64,000 nucleotides of DNA from Bacillota bacterium (GCA_023388495.1 JAEWGC010000008.1:62001-126000); one strand, 5' to 3'. Positions 25,699 to 34,722 are shown, numbered from the stretch's first letter. Program-made: numbers and translations. Notes: a model not told the origin generated them from the letters alone.

Positions 25699-27576
25699 CT
25701 ACATAAGCTTACATATATTATTAGTAAATTCAATAGGGTCTTCTATAGGTAGTCCCTCAATTAATAAAGCTTGATTATATAGTAAATCAGTATAGAGTTT
25801 TAGTTTATCCTTATCATTTTCAAAAGCAGATTTTAATGTATCAAATACATGGTGATTTACATTTATTTCTAATATTTTATCTGCCTTTATACCATGATTG
25901 TCCGGCATTTGACTTAAGATTTTTTCCATTTCTATAGAAAGCTCACCTTCACTAGATAAACATACAGGATGATTTTTTAGTCTCTTCGATGGTTTAATTT
26001 CCTTTACCTTATCTGATAAGGTTTCCTTCATAAATGAAAATAGTCCTTTGTTTTCTTCCATTTCCTTTTCATTATCCTTATCCTTTTCATCAGCTTCTAT
26101 ACCTAAATCACCAGAAGACACTGACTTAAATTCCTTTTCCTTATATTCCCTTAACATCTTAATTGCAAACTCATCAATATCATCTGTTAAATATAGGATT
26201 TCATAGCCTTTATCCTTTACCAATTCAATTTGTGGTAGCTTGTCAATTCTATCAACAGATTCACCAGCTGCATAGTAGATATATTTTTGTTCCTCTGGCA
26301 TTCTACTTACGTATTCCTCTAGAGTAACCATTTTCTTTTCCTTTGAAGAATAGAAGATAATTAAATCCTGTAATGTTTCCTTATGCATTCCAAAATCATT
26401 ATAAATTCCAAACTTTAATTGCTTTCCAAATCCTTTAAAGAATTCCTCATATTTTTCTCTATCATTTTTTAGAAGTAAAGCCAATTCATCCTTTATCTTG
26501 TCCTCAATTTTCTTTGCAATTAACTTTAATTGTCTATCATGCTGTAATATTTCTCTAGATATATTAAGAGATAAATCCTCTGAATCTACGATTCCCTTTA
26601 CAAAGCTGAAATAGTCCGGAAGTAGATCGGCACATTTATTCATTATAAGTACTCCATTAGAATACAACTCTAATCCTTTTTCATACTCCTTTGTATAAAA
26701 ATCATAAGGAGTTTGACTAGGAATAAATAACAATGCATTATATCTAACAACACCATCTACAGATAGGTGGATGGATTTTATTGGTTCGTCAAAACCGAAA
26801 TGCTTCTCTGAATAAAAATTCTTATAATCATCTTCTGTTAATTCATTTTTATTCTTTCTCCAAATTGGAACCATACTATTTATTGTTTGCTCTTCTTTAT
26901 ACTCTTCATATTCATCTTCGGAGCCTTCCTTAAGTCTACTCCTAGTTATATCCATTTTAATTGGATATCTAATAAAATCAGAGTATTTTTTAATAATTCC
27001 TCTTAATCTGTATTCTTCTAAAAATTCATCATAATTTTCATCTTCCGTGTTTTTCTTTATTGTAAGTATTATATCAGTTCCTACAGTATCCTTATGAGCA
27101 GGTTCTATTGTATATCCTTCAGCCCCTTCAGATTCCCATTTATATCCCTCAGTCTCACCAAAGGTTCTACTAATAACTGTTACCTTATCTGCTACCATAA
27201 ATGCAGAATAAAATCCAACACCAAATTGACCTATTATATCAAAGCCATCCTTTAATTCATTTTCATTTTTAAATGCAAAACTTCCACTATTTGCAATTAC
27301 ACCAAGATTTTCCTCTAACTCTTTCTTTGACATTCCAATTCCTGTATCTCGTATGGTTAATGTCCTATTATCCTTATCTGCTTCTATCTTGATGTAATAA
27401 TCATCCTTATTAAAACTAACATTCTCATCAGTCAATGCCTTATAATAGACTTTATCAATAGCGTCAGATGAATTGGAAATCAATTCCCTTAAAAATATCT
27501 CTTTATGTGTGTAAATTGAATTTACCATTAAATCAAGCAAACGCTTTGATTCTGCTCTAAATTCTCTTTTCTCCAT
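25699..27576 (-). CDS. htpG: Molecular chaperone HtpG (Hsp90)
   Basis: ATP-dependent Hsp90-type chaperone, 625 aa, normal length. The GHKL ATP-binding domain (residues 1-230) shows ELISNSSDAIDK, DTGIGMS and GQFGVGFYSAFMVADKV. A middle domain follows with the ISREILQHDRQLK catalytic-arginine region, then a C-terminal dimerisation domain. An acidic linker lies around residues 490-512. The promoter region holds a perfect CIRCE element, so this copy is most likely under HrcA heat-shock repression. Confidence 0.95.
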   Translation of the reverse strand: MEKREFRAESKRLLDLMVNSIYTHKEIFLRELISNSSDAIDKVYYKALTDENVSFNKDDYYIKIEADKDNRTLTIRDTGIGMSKKELEENLGVIANSGSFAFKNENELKDGFDIIGQFGVGFYSAFMVADKVTVISRTFGETEGYKWESEGAEGYTIEPAHKDTVGTDIILTIKKNTEDENYDEFLEEYRLRGIIKKYSDFIRYPIKMDITRSRLKEGSEDEYEEYKEEQTINSMVPIWRKNKNELTEDDYKNFYSEKHFGFDEPIKSIHLSVDGVVRYNALLFIPSQTPYDFYTKEYEKGLELYSNGVLIMNKCADLLPDYFSFVKGIVDSEDLSLNISREILQHDRQLKLIAKKIEDKIKDELALLLKNDREKYEEFFKGFGKQLKFGIYNDFGMHKETLQDLIIFYSSKEKKMVTLEEYVSRMPEEQKYIYYAAGESVDRIDKLPQIELVKDKGYEILYLTDDIDEFAIKMLREYKEKEFKSVSSGDLGIEADEKDKDNEKEMEENKGLFSFMKETLSDKVKEIKPSKRLKNHPVCLSSEGELSIEMEKILSQMPDNHGIKADKILEINVNHHVFDTLKSAFENDKDKLKLYTDLLYNQALLIEGLPIEDPIEFTNNICKLM

Positions 27577-27612
27577 AGTATCTTCCCTTTCCTTTTTACT
27601 ATTATAATTTTA

Positions 27613-27639
27613 TTAGCACTCTAAGTATCAGAGTGCTAA
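27613..27639. promoter_or_regulatory. CIRCE operator (HrcA site)
   Basis: TTAGCACTC, nine bases, GAGTGCTAA: an exact match to the consensus CIRCE inverted repeat, 37 bp before the htpG start. HrcA represses through this site when unstressed (established). HtpG is not in the CIRCE regulon of Bacillus subtilis, so control here differs from that model. Confidence 0.95.
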
Positions 27640-27687
27640 TAAGAAAAATGTACCATATTTATTTTTTCATGTCAAGCATTAGAACCT

Positions 27688-28185
27688 TTAGAGAGTATTT
27701 TTCAATCTACTAAAGATTACATTGTTTTCTATATCTATATGTTCCAGTAAGTTTTCTCCTAATGTCTTTAATCCTTCATAAGTATTTTCATAGGTAGGAC
27801 ATCCTGTTGGTGGAACCATATATTCATTTGTAACCTGCCTTAGTTCCTTTACCAACTCTTCTATTTCCTTGTTATCTCTTTCAACACTTTCAATTCCTAC
27901 TAATATATTTTCTAGTAACTCACTTGAAGGATCCTTTTCATAGTCTCTTATCATATAGAATAATTCTCTTTCTTCCTTAATAATATGAGATTCCAATATG
28001 ATCTTTAATTGTCCAAATAATCTATGGACCTTTTCAAGAATATCCCCACTATCTTCAAAATGAACCTTAAAGATTGTATAGACTAATTTTTCTAACTCTG
28101 GTAATTGTTTTTTTAATGGAGTATGATGATTTTTTAGAATATATTCTATTATTTTGGAGTACTTTTCACTTTCAAAATTTATCAT
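27688..28185 (-). CDS. Hemerythrin-like/RIC-type di-iron domain protein with altered ligands
   Basis: 165-aa four-helix bundle resembling the C-terminal domain of the iron-sulfur repair proteins ScdA/YtfE. Candidate ligands are H20/H21, H67 with E71/E72 (HIIKEERELF), and H149 with E153 (EHIDIENNVIF). The third helix, which normally carries His in an EHE segment, reads ESVERDNKEIE, with Asp104 near the expected position. The N-terminal ScdA_N domain is missing. It may bind a di-iron centre with a changed ligand set; a role in oxygen or nitric-oxide stress is family inference. Confidence 0.7.
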   Translation of the reverse strand: MINFESEKYSKIIEYILKNHHTPLKKQLPELEKLVYTIFKVHFEDSGDILEKVHRLFGQLKIILESHIIKEERELFYMIRDYEKDPSSELLENILVGIESVERDNKEIEELVKELRQVTNEYMVPPTGCPTYENTYEGLKTLGENLLEHIDIENNVIFSRLKNTL

Positions 28186-28283
28186 AACATGTCCCCTTTC
28201 AATTTAATTATATTTTACTTGTTAGGATTCTATTTTTAGTGATACCCCATTTCGGCCTAGTTAATTCAAATCAAAACACTTTA

Positions 28284-29999
28284 TTATAATCTAAATGTTG
28301 ATACATTTAATTGAAGTTCTTCAGCTAATTTTGCTAATTCTTGTGCCGAATCAGCTACTTGTACCATAGCTGCACTTTGTTCTTCTGAAGCAGCACTAAC
28401 TTCTTCACTAGAAGCCGCATTTTCTTCTGCAATTGATGCAATACTCTCCATAGCTGCGTTTACAGATTGAGTACCTGAAGCAATTTGTTGTACTGCTACA
28501 CTTACTTGTTGCACTTCATTAGTAATTTCATTTATATCATTATAAATCATACCAAAATACTTTCCAGTTTCATTAACAGCTATTACACCTTCTTCAACTT
28601 CTTTGGTTGTAATATCCATTACATCAACAACCTTCTCAGTTTCATTCTGTATTCTATTTATAAGTTCAGCAATTTCTAGAGCAGAAGTTGATGATTGCTC
28701 TGCAAGCTTCCTAACCTCCTCTGCTACTACAGCAAAACCTCTTCCCTCTTCTCCAGCTCTAGCTGCTTCTATTGCTGCATTTAGTGCTAATAAATTAGTT
28801 TGATCGGAAATCCCCTTTATTACCTCAACTATTTCACCAATCTTAATAGATTCATTTCCTAATACTTTTACAACGTCTGAAGATTCCTCTGTTACTTGTT
28901 TTATTCGTTCGATTTTTTCAACTGCCTTTTTAGCTTCTTGCAATCCACTATTTGCTTCATCTAAAACGTTTTCACTAGTTACTGACACTCTGTTGGCGTT
29001 TTCAGCAACATTTTGAATACTTGCTGCAATTTGATTTACTACTACACTGGTTTCTGTGGCATCTTCTGCTTGTTTACTTGCCCCTATAGCTAATTCATTA
29101 ATTGTATTAGCTATCTCTTCTGATGCTGAAGTAGTTTCCTCTGAAGAAGCAGAAAGCTCCTGACTTGAAGCTGCAACTTGCTGAGAAGCATCTAATACAT
29201 TTTTTATAACATTTCTTAATCCATCAGTCATTGTATTAAAAGAGTTTGCCAAATCTCCAATTTCATCATTGTTTTTTACTGTGATTATATCAATTGATAA
29301 GTTTCCATCTGCTATTTCCTTAGCTGCATCTGCAATTTTTATTATAGGCTTAGCAATTATACGAGACATATATAGTGCAATTCCTACTCCAATTAATATA
29401 CTAAGTACAATTAAAATCAAGGATAAATCCCTAGTTCTATTGAATGCAGTATCACTACTATGATAAGCCTCTAATGCTAAATCGTCCTTTATTTTAACAA
29501 GCTCATTAATTTGTATTTCTATTTTATCTGCAATATCTCTATTTTTCATCGCTTGGTCAAAGGCATGTGCATTATCTCCCTTTACAACTATCTCAATAAC
29601 CTTTTCTTCATTAGGCTTTAGCTCTTTCCATATCCTTAATATTTCATCATATCTTTGTCTAGCCTCCTCAACTGCTATTGTTCCTTCAAAAGCTTCTAAA
29701 TTGCTTTCAAACTGTTGAAATAAAGTCTGTATATTTCCAATATGCCTAGACTCTTCTGCCTCAGTTCTTGATAAAATTAAGTTATTGCGGGCACGTCCTA
29801 ATGATACCAAGTTTACTTGTACATCTTTAATGTATCCAATACCTTTTAGATGCATATCATATAAATTATTTAGGTTATTATTTACTATTCCTAAATTAAT
29901 AGCATTATAAGCACCAAGAAATCCTATTAAGATAATTAAAATACCAAATCCGAATAATAACTTTTTTCCTACCGTTAACTTTTTGATGTTTGACTTCAT
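28284..29999 (-). CDS. Methyl-accepting chemotaxis protein, four-helix-bundle sensor
   Basis: 571-aa chemoreceptor: TM1 (residues about 12-32), an extracellular four-helix bundle (4HB_MCP type, about 35-190), TM2 (LILIVLSILIGVGIALYMS), HAMP (about 210-265), then a signalling domain with the tip ISDQTNLLALNAAIEAARAG. It ends LNVSTFRL without a CheR-binding pentapeptide. The ATG follows AGGAGG by 9 bases. Its sensor differs from that of the MCP at 11944-13965, so the two probably detect different ligands. Confidence 0.9.
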   Translation of the reverse strand: MKSNIKKLTVGKKLLFGFGILIILIGFLGAYNAINLGIVNNNLNNLYDMHLKGIGYIKDVQVNLVSLGRARNNLILSRTEAEESRHIGNIQTLFQQFESNLEAFEGTIAVEEARQRYDEILRIWKELKPNEEKVIEIVVKGDNAHAFDQAMKNRDIADKIEIQINELVKIKDDLALEAYHSSDTAFNRTRDLSLILIVLSILIGVGIALYMSRIIAKPIIKIADAAKEIADGNLSIDIITVKNNDEIGDLANSFNTMTDGLRNVIKNVLDASQQVAASSQELSASSEETTSASEEIANTINELAIGASKQAEDATETSVVVNQIAASIQNVAENANRVSVTSENVLDEANSGLQEAKKAVEKIERIKQVTEESSDVVKVLGNESIKIGEIVEVIKGISDQTNLLALNAAIEAARAGEEGRGFAVVAEEVRKLAEQSSTSALEIAELINRIQNETEKVVDVMDITTKEVEEGVIAVNETGKYFGMIYNDINEITNEVQQVSVAVQQIASGTQSVNAAMESIASIAEENAASSEEVSAASEEQSAAMVQVADSAQELAKLAEELQLNVSTFRL

Positions 30000-30204
30000 A
30001 AAAAAATTCCTCCTATTCTATTAATATATTTGAATTTTCGAGTACTTGCCATCTTTCCTATTAGCCATAACAATATACTCCGATATAAGCTTAATCCCAT
30101 TTCCATGAAATGTCAACTTCTTGATAAATTATTGTCGAAAAATAGTACTTTTTACATACTTGTAAAAAACTTTTTGTTTTTCATATAAATCCTTATAGCA
30201 TGAA

Positions 30205-30234
30205 AAAAAGCCCGAGAATAATCTCAGACTTTTT
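30205..30234. terminator. Intrinsic terminator after the GIY-YIG gene
   Basis: AAAAAGCCCGAGA pairs with TCTCAGACTTTTT (11 of 13 pairs). It lies directly past the stop of the minus-strand gene starting at 30575. Confidence 0.7.
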
Positions 30235-30236
30235 AA

Positions 30237-30575
30237 TTAATATAAATCTATATCCTTTAGCTTTTCTTCCCAAACCATCTTAAGTAATGTAAGGTCCTCT
30301 GTATAATCTATTTTTGATTCATCCTTATCATATTCCAATGTATCTAATATCTCTACGGTGAAATTATCTTCTCCTAATTCATTCCAATCCTTTTGCAATT
30401 CTTTATTAGGGTGACTTCCCCATTTTAATTGAAATACTGCTCTATTCATCCTACTCTTTAAATCCTGAGTAGCTTCCATATAATATTTATTATTTAATTT
30501 ACAACAAATGGAGAATATCCCCATATTAGGTTTCATTTGCAGATACTCTTCTTTTAACTCTTTCTTTTTATTCAT
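30237..30575 (-). CDS. GIY-YIG nuclease-like protein with degenerate motif
   Basis: 112 aa. The pattern MGIFSICCKLNNKYYMEAT, then SRMNRAVFQLKWGSHPNKEL, then KDWNELGEDNFTVEILD, is that of a small GIY-YIG family common in Firmicutes (GIF-I ... YVGSS ... FQLKxGSHxNxxLQxDWxxxGExxF). The GIY and YIG tripeptides read GIF and YYM here and the catalytic Arg is within SRMNR, so catalysis is uncertain. It is separated by 3 bp from the DUF6530-like gene upstream, so the two are co-transcribed. Function unknown. Confidence 0.7.
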   Translation of the reverse strand: MNKKKELKEEYLQMKPNMGIFSICCKLNNKYYMEATQDLKSRMNRAVFQLKWGSHPNKELQKDWNELGEDNFTVEILDTLEYDKDESKIDYTEDLTLLKMVWEEKLKDIDLY

Positions 30576-30578
30576 TAT

Positions 30579-31058
30579 TTAATACCCCATCTCTTTTAAT
30601 ATCCTAGATAAAGTTCTAAGTCTTTCGCCAATAAGCTCACTATCCTTACTTAGAGCTTGACTAAATAATTTAATATCCTCATCTATTTTTTCATTATCAG
30701 TACATACAGAAACTGTCATAGCATCACCTTGTAAACCTACTCTATCTATAGTAGGTATTTCAACATCATATAATTTTTCATATCTGTAGGATTCCCTAAA
30801 ATGTTGTTGTGCCCTGCAAACTAGAATAGCTAAATCAAGAACCCTATGAAGTGGCAGCTCTTCAGATTGTCTAGACCATTTTTCTCCTGTATATCTCCAT
30901 ACCTTAGCTGAAATATCTACCTTACCTCTATCATTCCATTGTGCTAATCCTAATGAAAGCCCCTTAGCATCTGAGTCATAGGCATTTCTACCATCAATAT
31001 TCTCATAGTTTTCGCATACTATAACTGGTTTATGTTTTAAAGTTGTTGGTATTTTCAT
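30579..31058 (-). CDS. Conserved protein, DUF6530-like
   Basis: 159 aa, soluble, highly conserved in character (YENIDGRNAYDSDAKGLS, GLAQWNDRGKVDISAKVW, SEELPLHRVLDLAILV). I recognise it as a conserved Firmicutes family of unknown function that I associate with DUF6530; no catalytic motif is evident. A GTG three codons upstream sits next to the ribosome site, while the ATG at 31058 is 8 bases from GGAG and is preferred. First gene of a two-gene unit, behind a striking 33-bp palindrome. Confidence 0.65.
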   Translation of the reverse strand: MKIPTTLKHKPVIVCENYENIDGRNAYDSDAKGLSLGLAQWNDRGKVDISAKVWRYTGEKWSRQSEELPLHRVLDLAILVCRAQQHFRESYRYEKLYDVEIPTIDRVGLQGDAMTVSVCTDNEKIDEDIKLFSQALSKDSELIGERLRTLSRILKEMGY

Positions 31059-31079
31059 TTTTTTCACTCCAATTCATTA

Positions 31080-31112
31080 TTTACTAATTTACTAAATTAG
31101 TAAATTAGTAAA
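31080..31112. promoter_or_regulatory. 33-bp perfect palindrome of TTAGTAAA units (candidate operator)
   Basis: A 16-bp inverted repeat around one central A, itself built from four copies of TTAGTAAA/TTTACTAA. It starts 22 bp before the DUF6530-like start codon, so it would lie in the promoter or 5' leader. It has no T run and is unlikely to be a terminator. Confidence 0.6.
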
Positions 31113-31145
31113 TTCATTATATATTTATTAATATATTATGTCAAT

Positions 31146-31189
31146 AAAAAACTTCTAAACCATTTAATTAAACAGCTTAGAAGTTTTTT
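31146..31189. terminator. Intrinsic terminator of the TetR-associated membrane protein gene
   Basis: AAAAAACTTCTAA pairs with TTAGAAGTTTTTT, 15 bp past the stop of the minus-strand gene; T runs on both strands. Confidence 0.85.
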
Positions 31190-31203
31190 ATTTTTATTTT
31201 ATA

Positions 31204-31875
31204 TTATTTAACTCTTTCACCTAATCTAAATTCACTATATCCCATAAGCACTACCCATACATAAGCAAGAGTTTTTGGTATCATAAGAACTCCAATCCAA
31301 GGAATTGTATTAGCCCACAATACTACTGGTATATATAGGGCAAAAGATAATACAATAGCTAACCACATGAATCTAAAGTTACTATCCATATGTTTCTTAG
31401 CTTCCCAATAAAAAATATATATAATAATAATTCCCATAATACCAAATGGAATATTTCTATATATTCCCCATGAAACAGGTGCATTAAAGCTTAACCATTG
31501 GTTTTCGGGAAAAAAACATAATCCTATTCTTATAATACTTAAGCCATAGATTGCTAATGTAAGTCCTTTTCGTTCCTTAATATCATAACGCTTTCTCCAT
31601 ATATGGTATAAAATCACATAAAATATTGTCATAGTAATAGAGGTTATAAACTTTCCTATACCCAAAGCTGCAGCGTTTTCTTCTAATCCTGTTGTAAGCA
31701 AAGCATATGATCTAGGTATTAAATGAAATGAATCTCCTAATCCCAATACTACAGCCATAATCCCAAATAGCTTAAATTGCTTATTATTTCTTCCCTTCAG
31801 TATCATTATCATCCCTATTGTAATAACTCCTATTAGATAAACCGCATCAAATAAAGTTTCCATAATTGCCTGCAT
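31204..31875 (-). CDS. Seven-helix membrane protein controlled by an adjacent TetR regulator
   Basis: 223 aa, about seven hydrophobic segments, no signal peptide cleavage site, polar residues in helices (LGDSFHLIPRSYALLTTG between TM2 and TM3). I do not recognise a named family. ATG follows AGGAGG by 6 bases. It lies 74 bp behind the TetR gene; its leader contains an operator-like GTGAACATTGTTCAT matching the one before tetR, so it is the probable target of that regulator. The role could be export, membrane modification or sensing; nothing decides this. Confidence 0.65.
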   Translation of the reverse strand: MQAIMETLFDAVYLIGVITIGMIMILKGRNNKQFKLFGIMAVVLGLGDSFHLIPRSYALLTTGLEENAAALGIGKFITSITMTIFYVILYHIWRKRYDIKERKGLTLAIYGLSIIRIGLCFFPENQWLSFNAPVSWGIYRNIPFGIMGIIIIYIFYWEAKKHMDSNFRFMWLAIVLSFALYIPVVLWANTIPWIGVLMIPKTLAYVWVVLMGYSEFRLGERVK

Positions 31876-31898
31876 ACTAATCCTCCTTTATATTATTC

Positions 31899-31913
31899 GT
31901 GAACATTGTTCAT
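31899..31913. promoter_or_regulatory. Candidate TetR operator, membrane-protein promoter
   Basis: GTGAACATTGTTCAT, a 7-1-7 dyad differing by one arm base from the perfect GTGAACAATGTTCAC before the tetR gene. Confidence 0.7.
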
Positions 31914-31949
31914 TGTTGTTCAAATTTAAAATCATACTTTCGTATGACT

Positions 31950-32516
31950 TTAATTTGAGATTATCTTCTTTAGAATTTCTATAAAAAAACTAATATCTTT
32001 CTCATCTTTTCTAAGCATTATTAACATGTTTTCAAATATAAAACTAGCCATCTTTTCTTTTGAAATAGTCTCTGACCATTGATAATTACTTAGTTCCTTA
32101 TTATTATCAATTAGGGTTTTGATATTATTACATATCTTATTGAAATATTCATTTTGCTTTTGTCTTCCAAGTAACTTTTCCTGTGAATTTAATAAAGCAA
32201 TCTGTTCCAACCAATTTTCTTTAAACTTATTAATATAAAGATATAGGATATTGTAGATTTTCTCTAAGTTATCATAAAAATTACATGAAGCAAAAGCTTT
32301 CCAGTCTACTTCTCTAAAAGCATCCTCCCAAAAGTCCTCAATAACAGCTATTAATAAATCTCCTTTTGAAGGAAAGTAATTATATACTGTCCCAATGGCA
32401 ATACCACTATTCTTAGCAACAGCACGAATATTAATTCTAGTAATACCATCCTTAAGTGCTATATTTTTGGCTTCTGTCAAAATAATCTCTCTATAATCCC
32501 TATTATTTTTTTCCAT
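31950..32516 (-). CDS. TetR/AcrR-family transcriptional regulator
   Basis: 188 aa. The N-terminal HTH (residues about 8-55: REIILTEAKNIALKDGITRI, VAKNSGIAIGTVYNYFPSKG) is typical TetR; the C-terminal ligand domain is unassigned. The promoter is clear: TTGACA at 32573-32578 and TATCAT at 32550-32555 with a 17-bp spacer on the minus strand, with a perfect GTGAACAATGTTCAC dyad just downstream of the -10. This predicts autorepression plus control of the next gene. A small CATAC-GAAA-GTATG hairpin follows its end. Confidence 0.88.
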   Translation of the reverse strand: MEKNNRDYREIILTEAKNIALKDGITRINIRAVAKNSGIAIGTVYNYFPSKGDLLIAVIEDFWEDAFREVDWKAFASCNFYDNLEKIYNILYLYINKFKENWLEQIALLNSQEKLLGRQKQNEYFNKICNNIKTLIDNNKELSNYQWSETISKEKMASFIFENMLIMLRKDEKDISFFIEILKKIISN

Positions 32517-32530
32517 TATTTCTTCACCTC

Positions 32531-32578
32531 GTGAACAATGTTCACCATTATGATATAATAATAGTTTTTTATTGTCAA
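32531..32578 (-). promoter_or_regulatory. tetR promoter with overlapping operator
   Basis: -35 TTGACA (32573-32578), 17-bp spacer, -10 TATCAT (32550-32555), and the 15-bp dyad GTGAACAATGTTCAC at 32531-32545 where the transcript begins. The rest of the 302-bp gap to the next gene holds no convincing gene; a short minus-strand frame (YTTISIDEYEERLYLDLLK, about 32690-32760) may be a gene remnant. Confidence 0.75.
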
Positions 32579-32772
32579 GATTTATTTTTTTAATATATTA
32601 AACCATAAAATTATCCTTTATTAAATGCCAATCTAAATCCTAAGATATCATTATCTTATACTTTGCCTATGGTTATGCTAGGGCTAATATTTATTTATAC
32701 AAAAATTGTTCTTAACCTTTAGTAAATCTAAATATAATCTCTCCTCATATTCATCTATAGAAATAGTAGTAT

Positions 32773-32820
32773 AAAATAAAAGATGCAAGGAACAAAAAAA
32801 TCCATTGCATCTCTTATTTT
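32773..32820 (-). terminator. Terminator overlapping a stop codon
   Basis: AAAATAAAAGATGCAA pairs with TTGCATCTCTTATTTT, one mismatch, at the end of the PNPOx-like gene. Confidence 0.7.
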
Positions 32821-33310
32821 ATTGATAGATAATCTCTTTATCTTCTTTTATTATTACATTATTGTATCTAAGTACTTGTTTTGTTCTATCCCCATCTCCT
32901 AGAGAATCTAAATATACTATCTCTTCTGGTACTATTTTTATTATCTTTAAGTCCCTTTCATTATCCATTACATATTGATCAGGATAATATTCCTTTGCCT
33001 CATTATAAAGAACATTATCCATTAAACTAGTTGTAGCCGTCCCAAAAATTTGTACTCCTTTAATTTGTCTATAGTTTATATAGTCTGTATTAACTAGTAG
33101 ACAAACATTAGGATTTTGTGCTATTGCATTAAACTTCTCTCCACCTGCAGAAAGAATATAAATGCTCATATTCTCTCCTACAAAATATTGTACGGGACTA
33201 CTTCTTGGTATATTGTTCATACAAGTAGCAAGGGAGCCATCCTTATGTTCCTTGAGAAATTCAGATATCATCACCTTTAATTCCTCTGCTGACACTCTTT
33301 TATTATTCAC
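32819..33310 (-). CDS. Pyridoxamine 5'-phosphate oxidase-like FMN-binding protein
   Basis: 163-aa split-barrel flavoprotein. Residues 20-110 show the family pattern: GSLATCMNNIPRSSPVQYF for the first strands, IYILSAGGEKFNAIAQNPNV for the flavin-phosphate contact, then CLLVNTDY and VQIFGTATT. These proteins bind FMN, F420 or haem; the in vivo reaction is unknown for this subgroup, and it is unlikely to be the vitamin B6 enzyme itself. GTG start after AGAGGTGG. Confidence 0.75.
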   Translation of the reverse strand: MNNKRVSAEELKVMISEFLKEHKDGSLATCMNNIPRSSPVQYFVGENMSIYILSAGGEKFNAIAQNPNVCLLVNTDYINYRQIKGVQIFGTATTSLMDNVLYNEAKEYYPDQYVMDNERDLKIIKIVPEEIVYLDSLGDGDRTKQVLRYNNVIIKEDKEIIYQ

Positions 33311-33489
33311 TGAACCACCTCTTATAATATTTTTAATGCTTGTATAACCTTTAGCTCTACTCTCTCTTAATAATATTATTTTACTTTTTTTGTAAATTAT
33401 TCTTTAATATTACTTAAATAAAGAATATAATGATAATAATGAAAATAATGGGATTATTTTTACATATTACCCTATATAAGGAGGTTTTT

Positions 33490-34722
33490 ATGAATAATTT
33501 TCAGCACAATTTAGAGAAATATGCGGAACTCGCTGTAAAAGTTGGTATCAATTTAAAGGAAAAAGAAGGTCTAATAGTTACTGGTAATGCTGATACCTTA
33601 CCTCTAGCGAGGCTGGTCGTTAAAAAGGCTTATGAAGCTGGAGCTAAGCATGTGGAATTCCAGCTTAATGATGATGAGATGAGTCTAATGAGATTTAAAT
33701 TTGGAAAGGATTATGTATTTGAAAGCTTCCCTGGGTGGAAAGTTGATTCTCTAGAGGCTATGTATAAGGATAATTATCACCATATATTTATTCTTGCATC
33801 CGATCCAGAGTTGTTAAAGGATATAGATGGGGAAGTTGTTGCTAAAAGCCAAAAATCAGCATCTCAAGCTATGGCCCCAGTGATGAAATATAGAATGACT
33901 GGGATTACTAAGTGGAATATAATAGCTATGCCATCAATCCCTTGGGCAAAGTCTGTATTCCCTGATTTAAGTGATGATGAGGCCATAGACAAACTATGGA
34001 AAAATATATTTGCTGCAACTAGAGTTGATCAGGATGATCCAGTAAAGGAATGGGAAATACATGATAAAAATATAAAGAAGTATAGAAACTTCCTAAATGA
34101 AAAGCAATTTGATAAGTTAGTATTTAAAGGGCCTGGAACAGATCTGGAAATATACTTAGCTGAAGATCACTTCTGGATGGGTGGGGCAAAAGAAAGTCAA
34201 GCTGGACACTCCTATGTAGCCAATATCCCTACAGAGGAAGTATTTACTACACCTCATCGCTTAAAAGTAAATGGTACTTTAAAGGCTACAAAGCCTCTTA
34301 GCTTAAACGGAAAGCTTGTTGAGAATTTTGGATTTACATTTAAAGATGGTAAGGTAATAGATTTCTATGCAGAAAAAGGATATGATGTACTAGAAAAACT
34401 TCTACAAAACGATGAAGGCGCTAAATACTTAGGGGAGGTTGCTTTAGTTCAAGATGATTCTCCTATATCAAATACAGGAATATTATTTAATGAAACCCTA
34501 TTTGATGAAAATGCTTCCTGTCACTTTGCCCTAGGTCGTGCATATGCCTATGCTATGAGAAATGGTTCCAATATGACTCAAGAAGAATTAAGTGCTAAAG
34601 GGGCAAATTTTAGCTTAATCCATGTTGACTTTATGGTAGGGGGACCAGAGTTAGACATCATAGCATATGAAAGTAATGGTAATGTGGTTCAATTATTTAA
34701 GGATGGAAACTGGGTATTTTAA
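33490..34722 (+). CDS. M29-family aminopeptidase (AmpS/PepS type)
   Basis: Metal-dependent cytoplasmic aminopeptidase, 410 aa, usual for the family. Metal-ligand segments are visible: NIPTEEVFTTP (Glu), LGEVALV (Glu), ASCHFALGRAY (His) and LIHVDFMVGG (His, Asp). These cofactor-promiscuous enzymes release N-terminal residues from short peptides, fitting a peptide-fermenting lifestyle. Frames open from 33430, but the ATG at 33490 follows AAGGAGG by 5 bases and gives the standard N-terminus. Monocistronic. Confidence 0.92.
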   Translation: MNNFQHNLEKYAELAVKVGINLKEKEGLIVTGNADTLPLARLVVKKAYEAGAKHVEFQLNDDEMSLMRFKFGKDYVFESFPGWKVDSLEAMYKDNYHHIFILASDPELLKDIDGEVVAKSQKSASQAMAPVMKYRMTGITKWNIIAMPSIPWAKSVFPDLSDDEAIDKLWKNIFAATRVDQDDPVKEWEIHDKNIKKYRNFLNEKQFDKLVFKGPGTDLEIYLAEDHFWMGGAKESQAGHSYVANIPTEEVFTTPHRLKVNGTLKATKPLSLNGKLVENFGFTFKDGKVIDFYAEKGYDVLEKLLQNDEGAKYLGEVALVQDDSPISNTGILFNETLFDENASCHFALGRAYAYAMRNGSNMTQEELSAKGANFSLIHVDFMVGGPELDIIAYESNGNVVQLFKDGNWVF

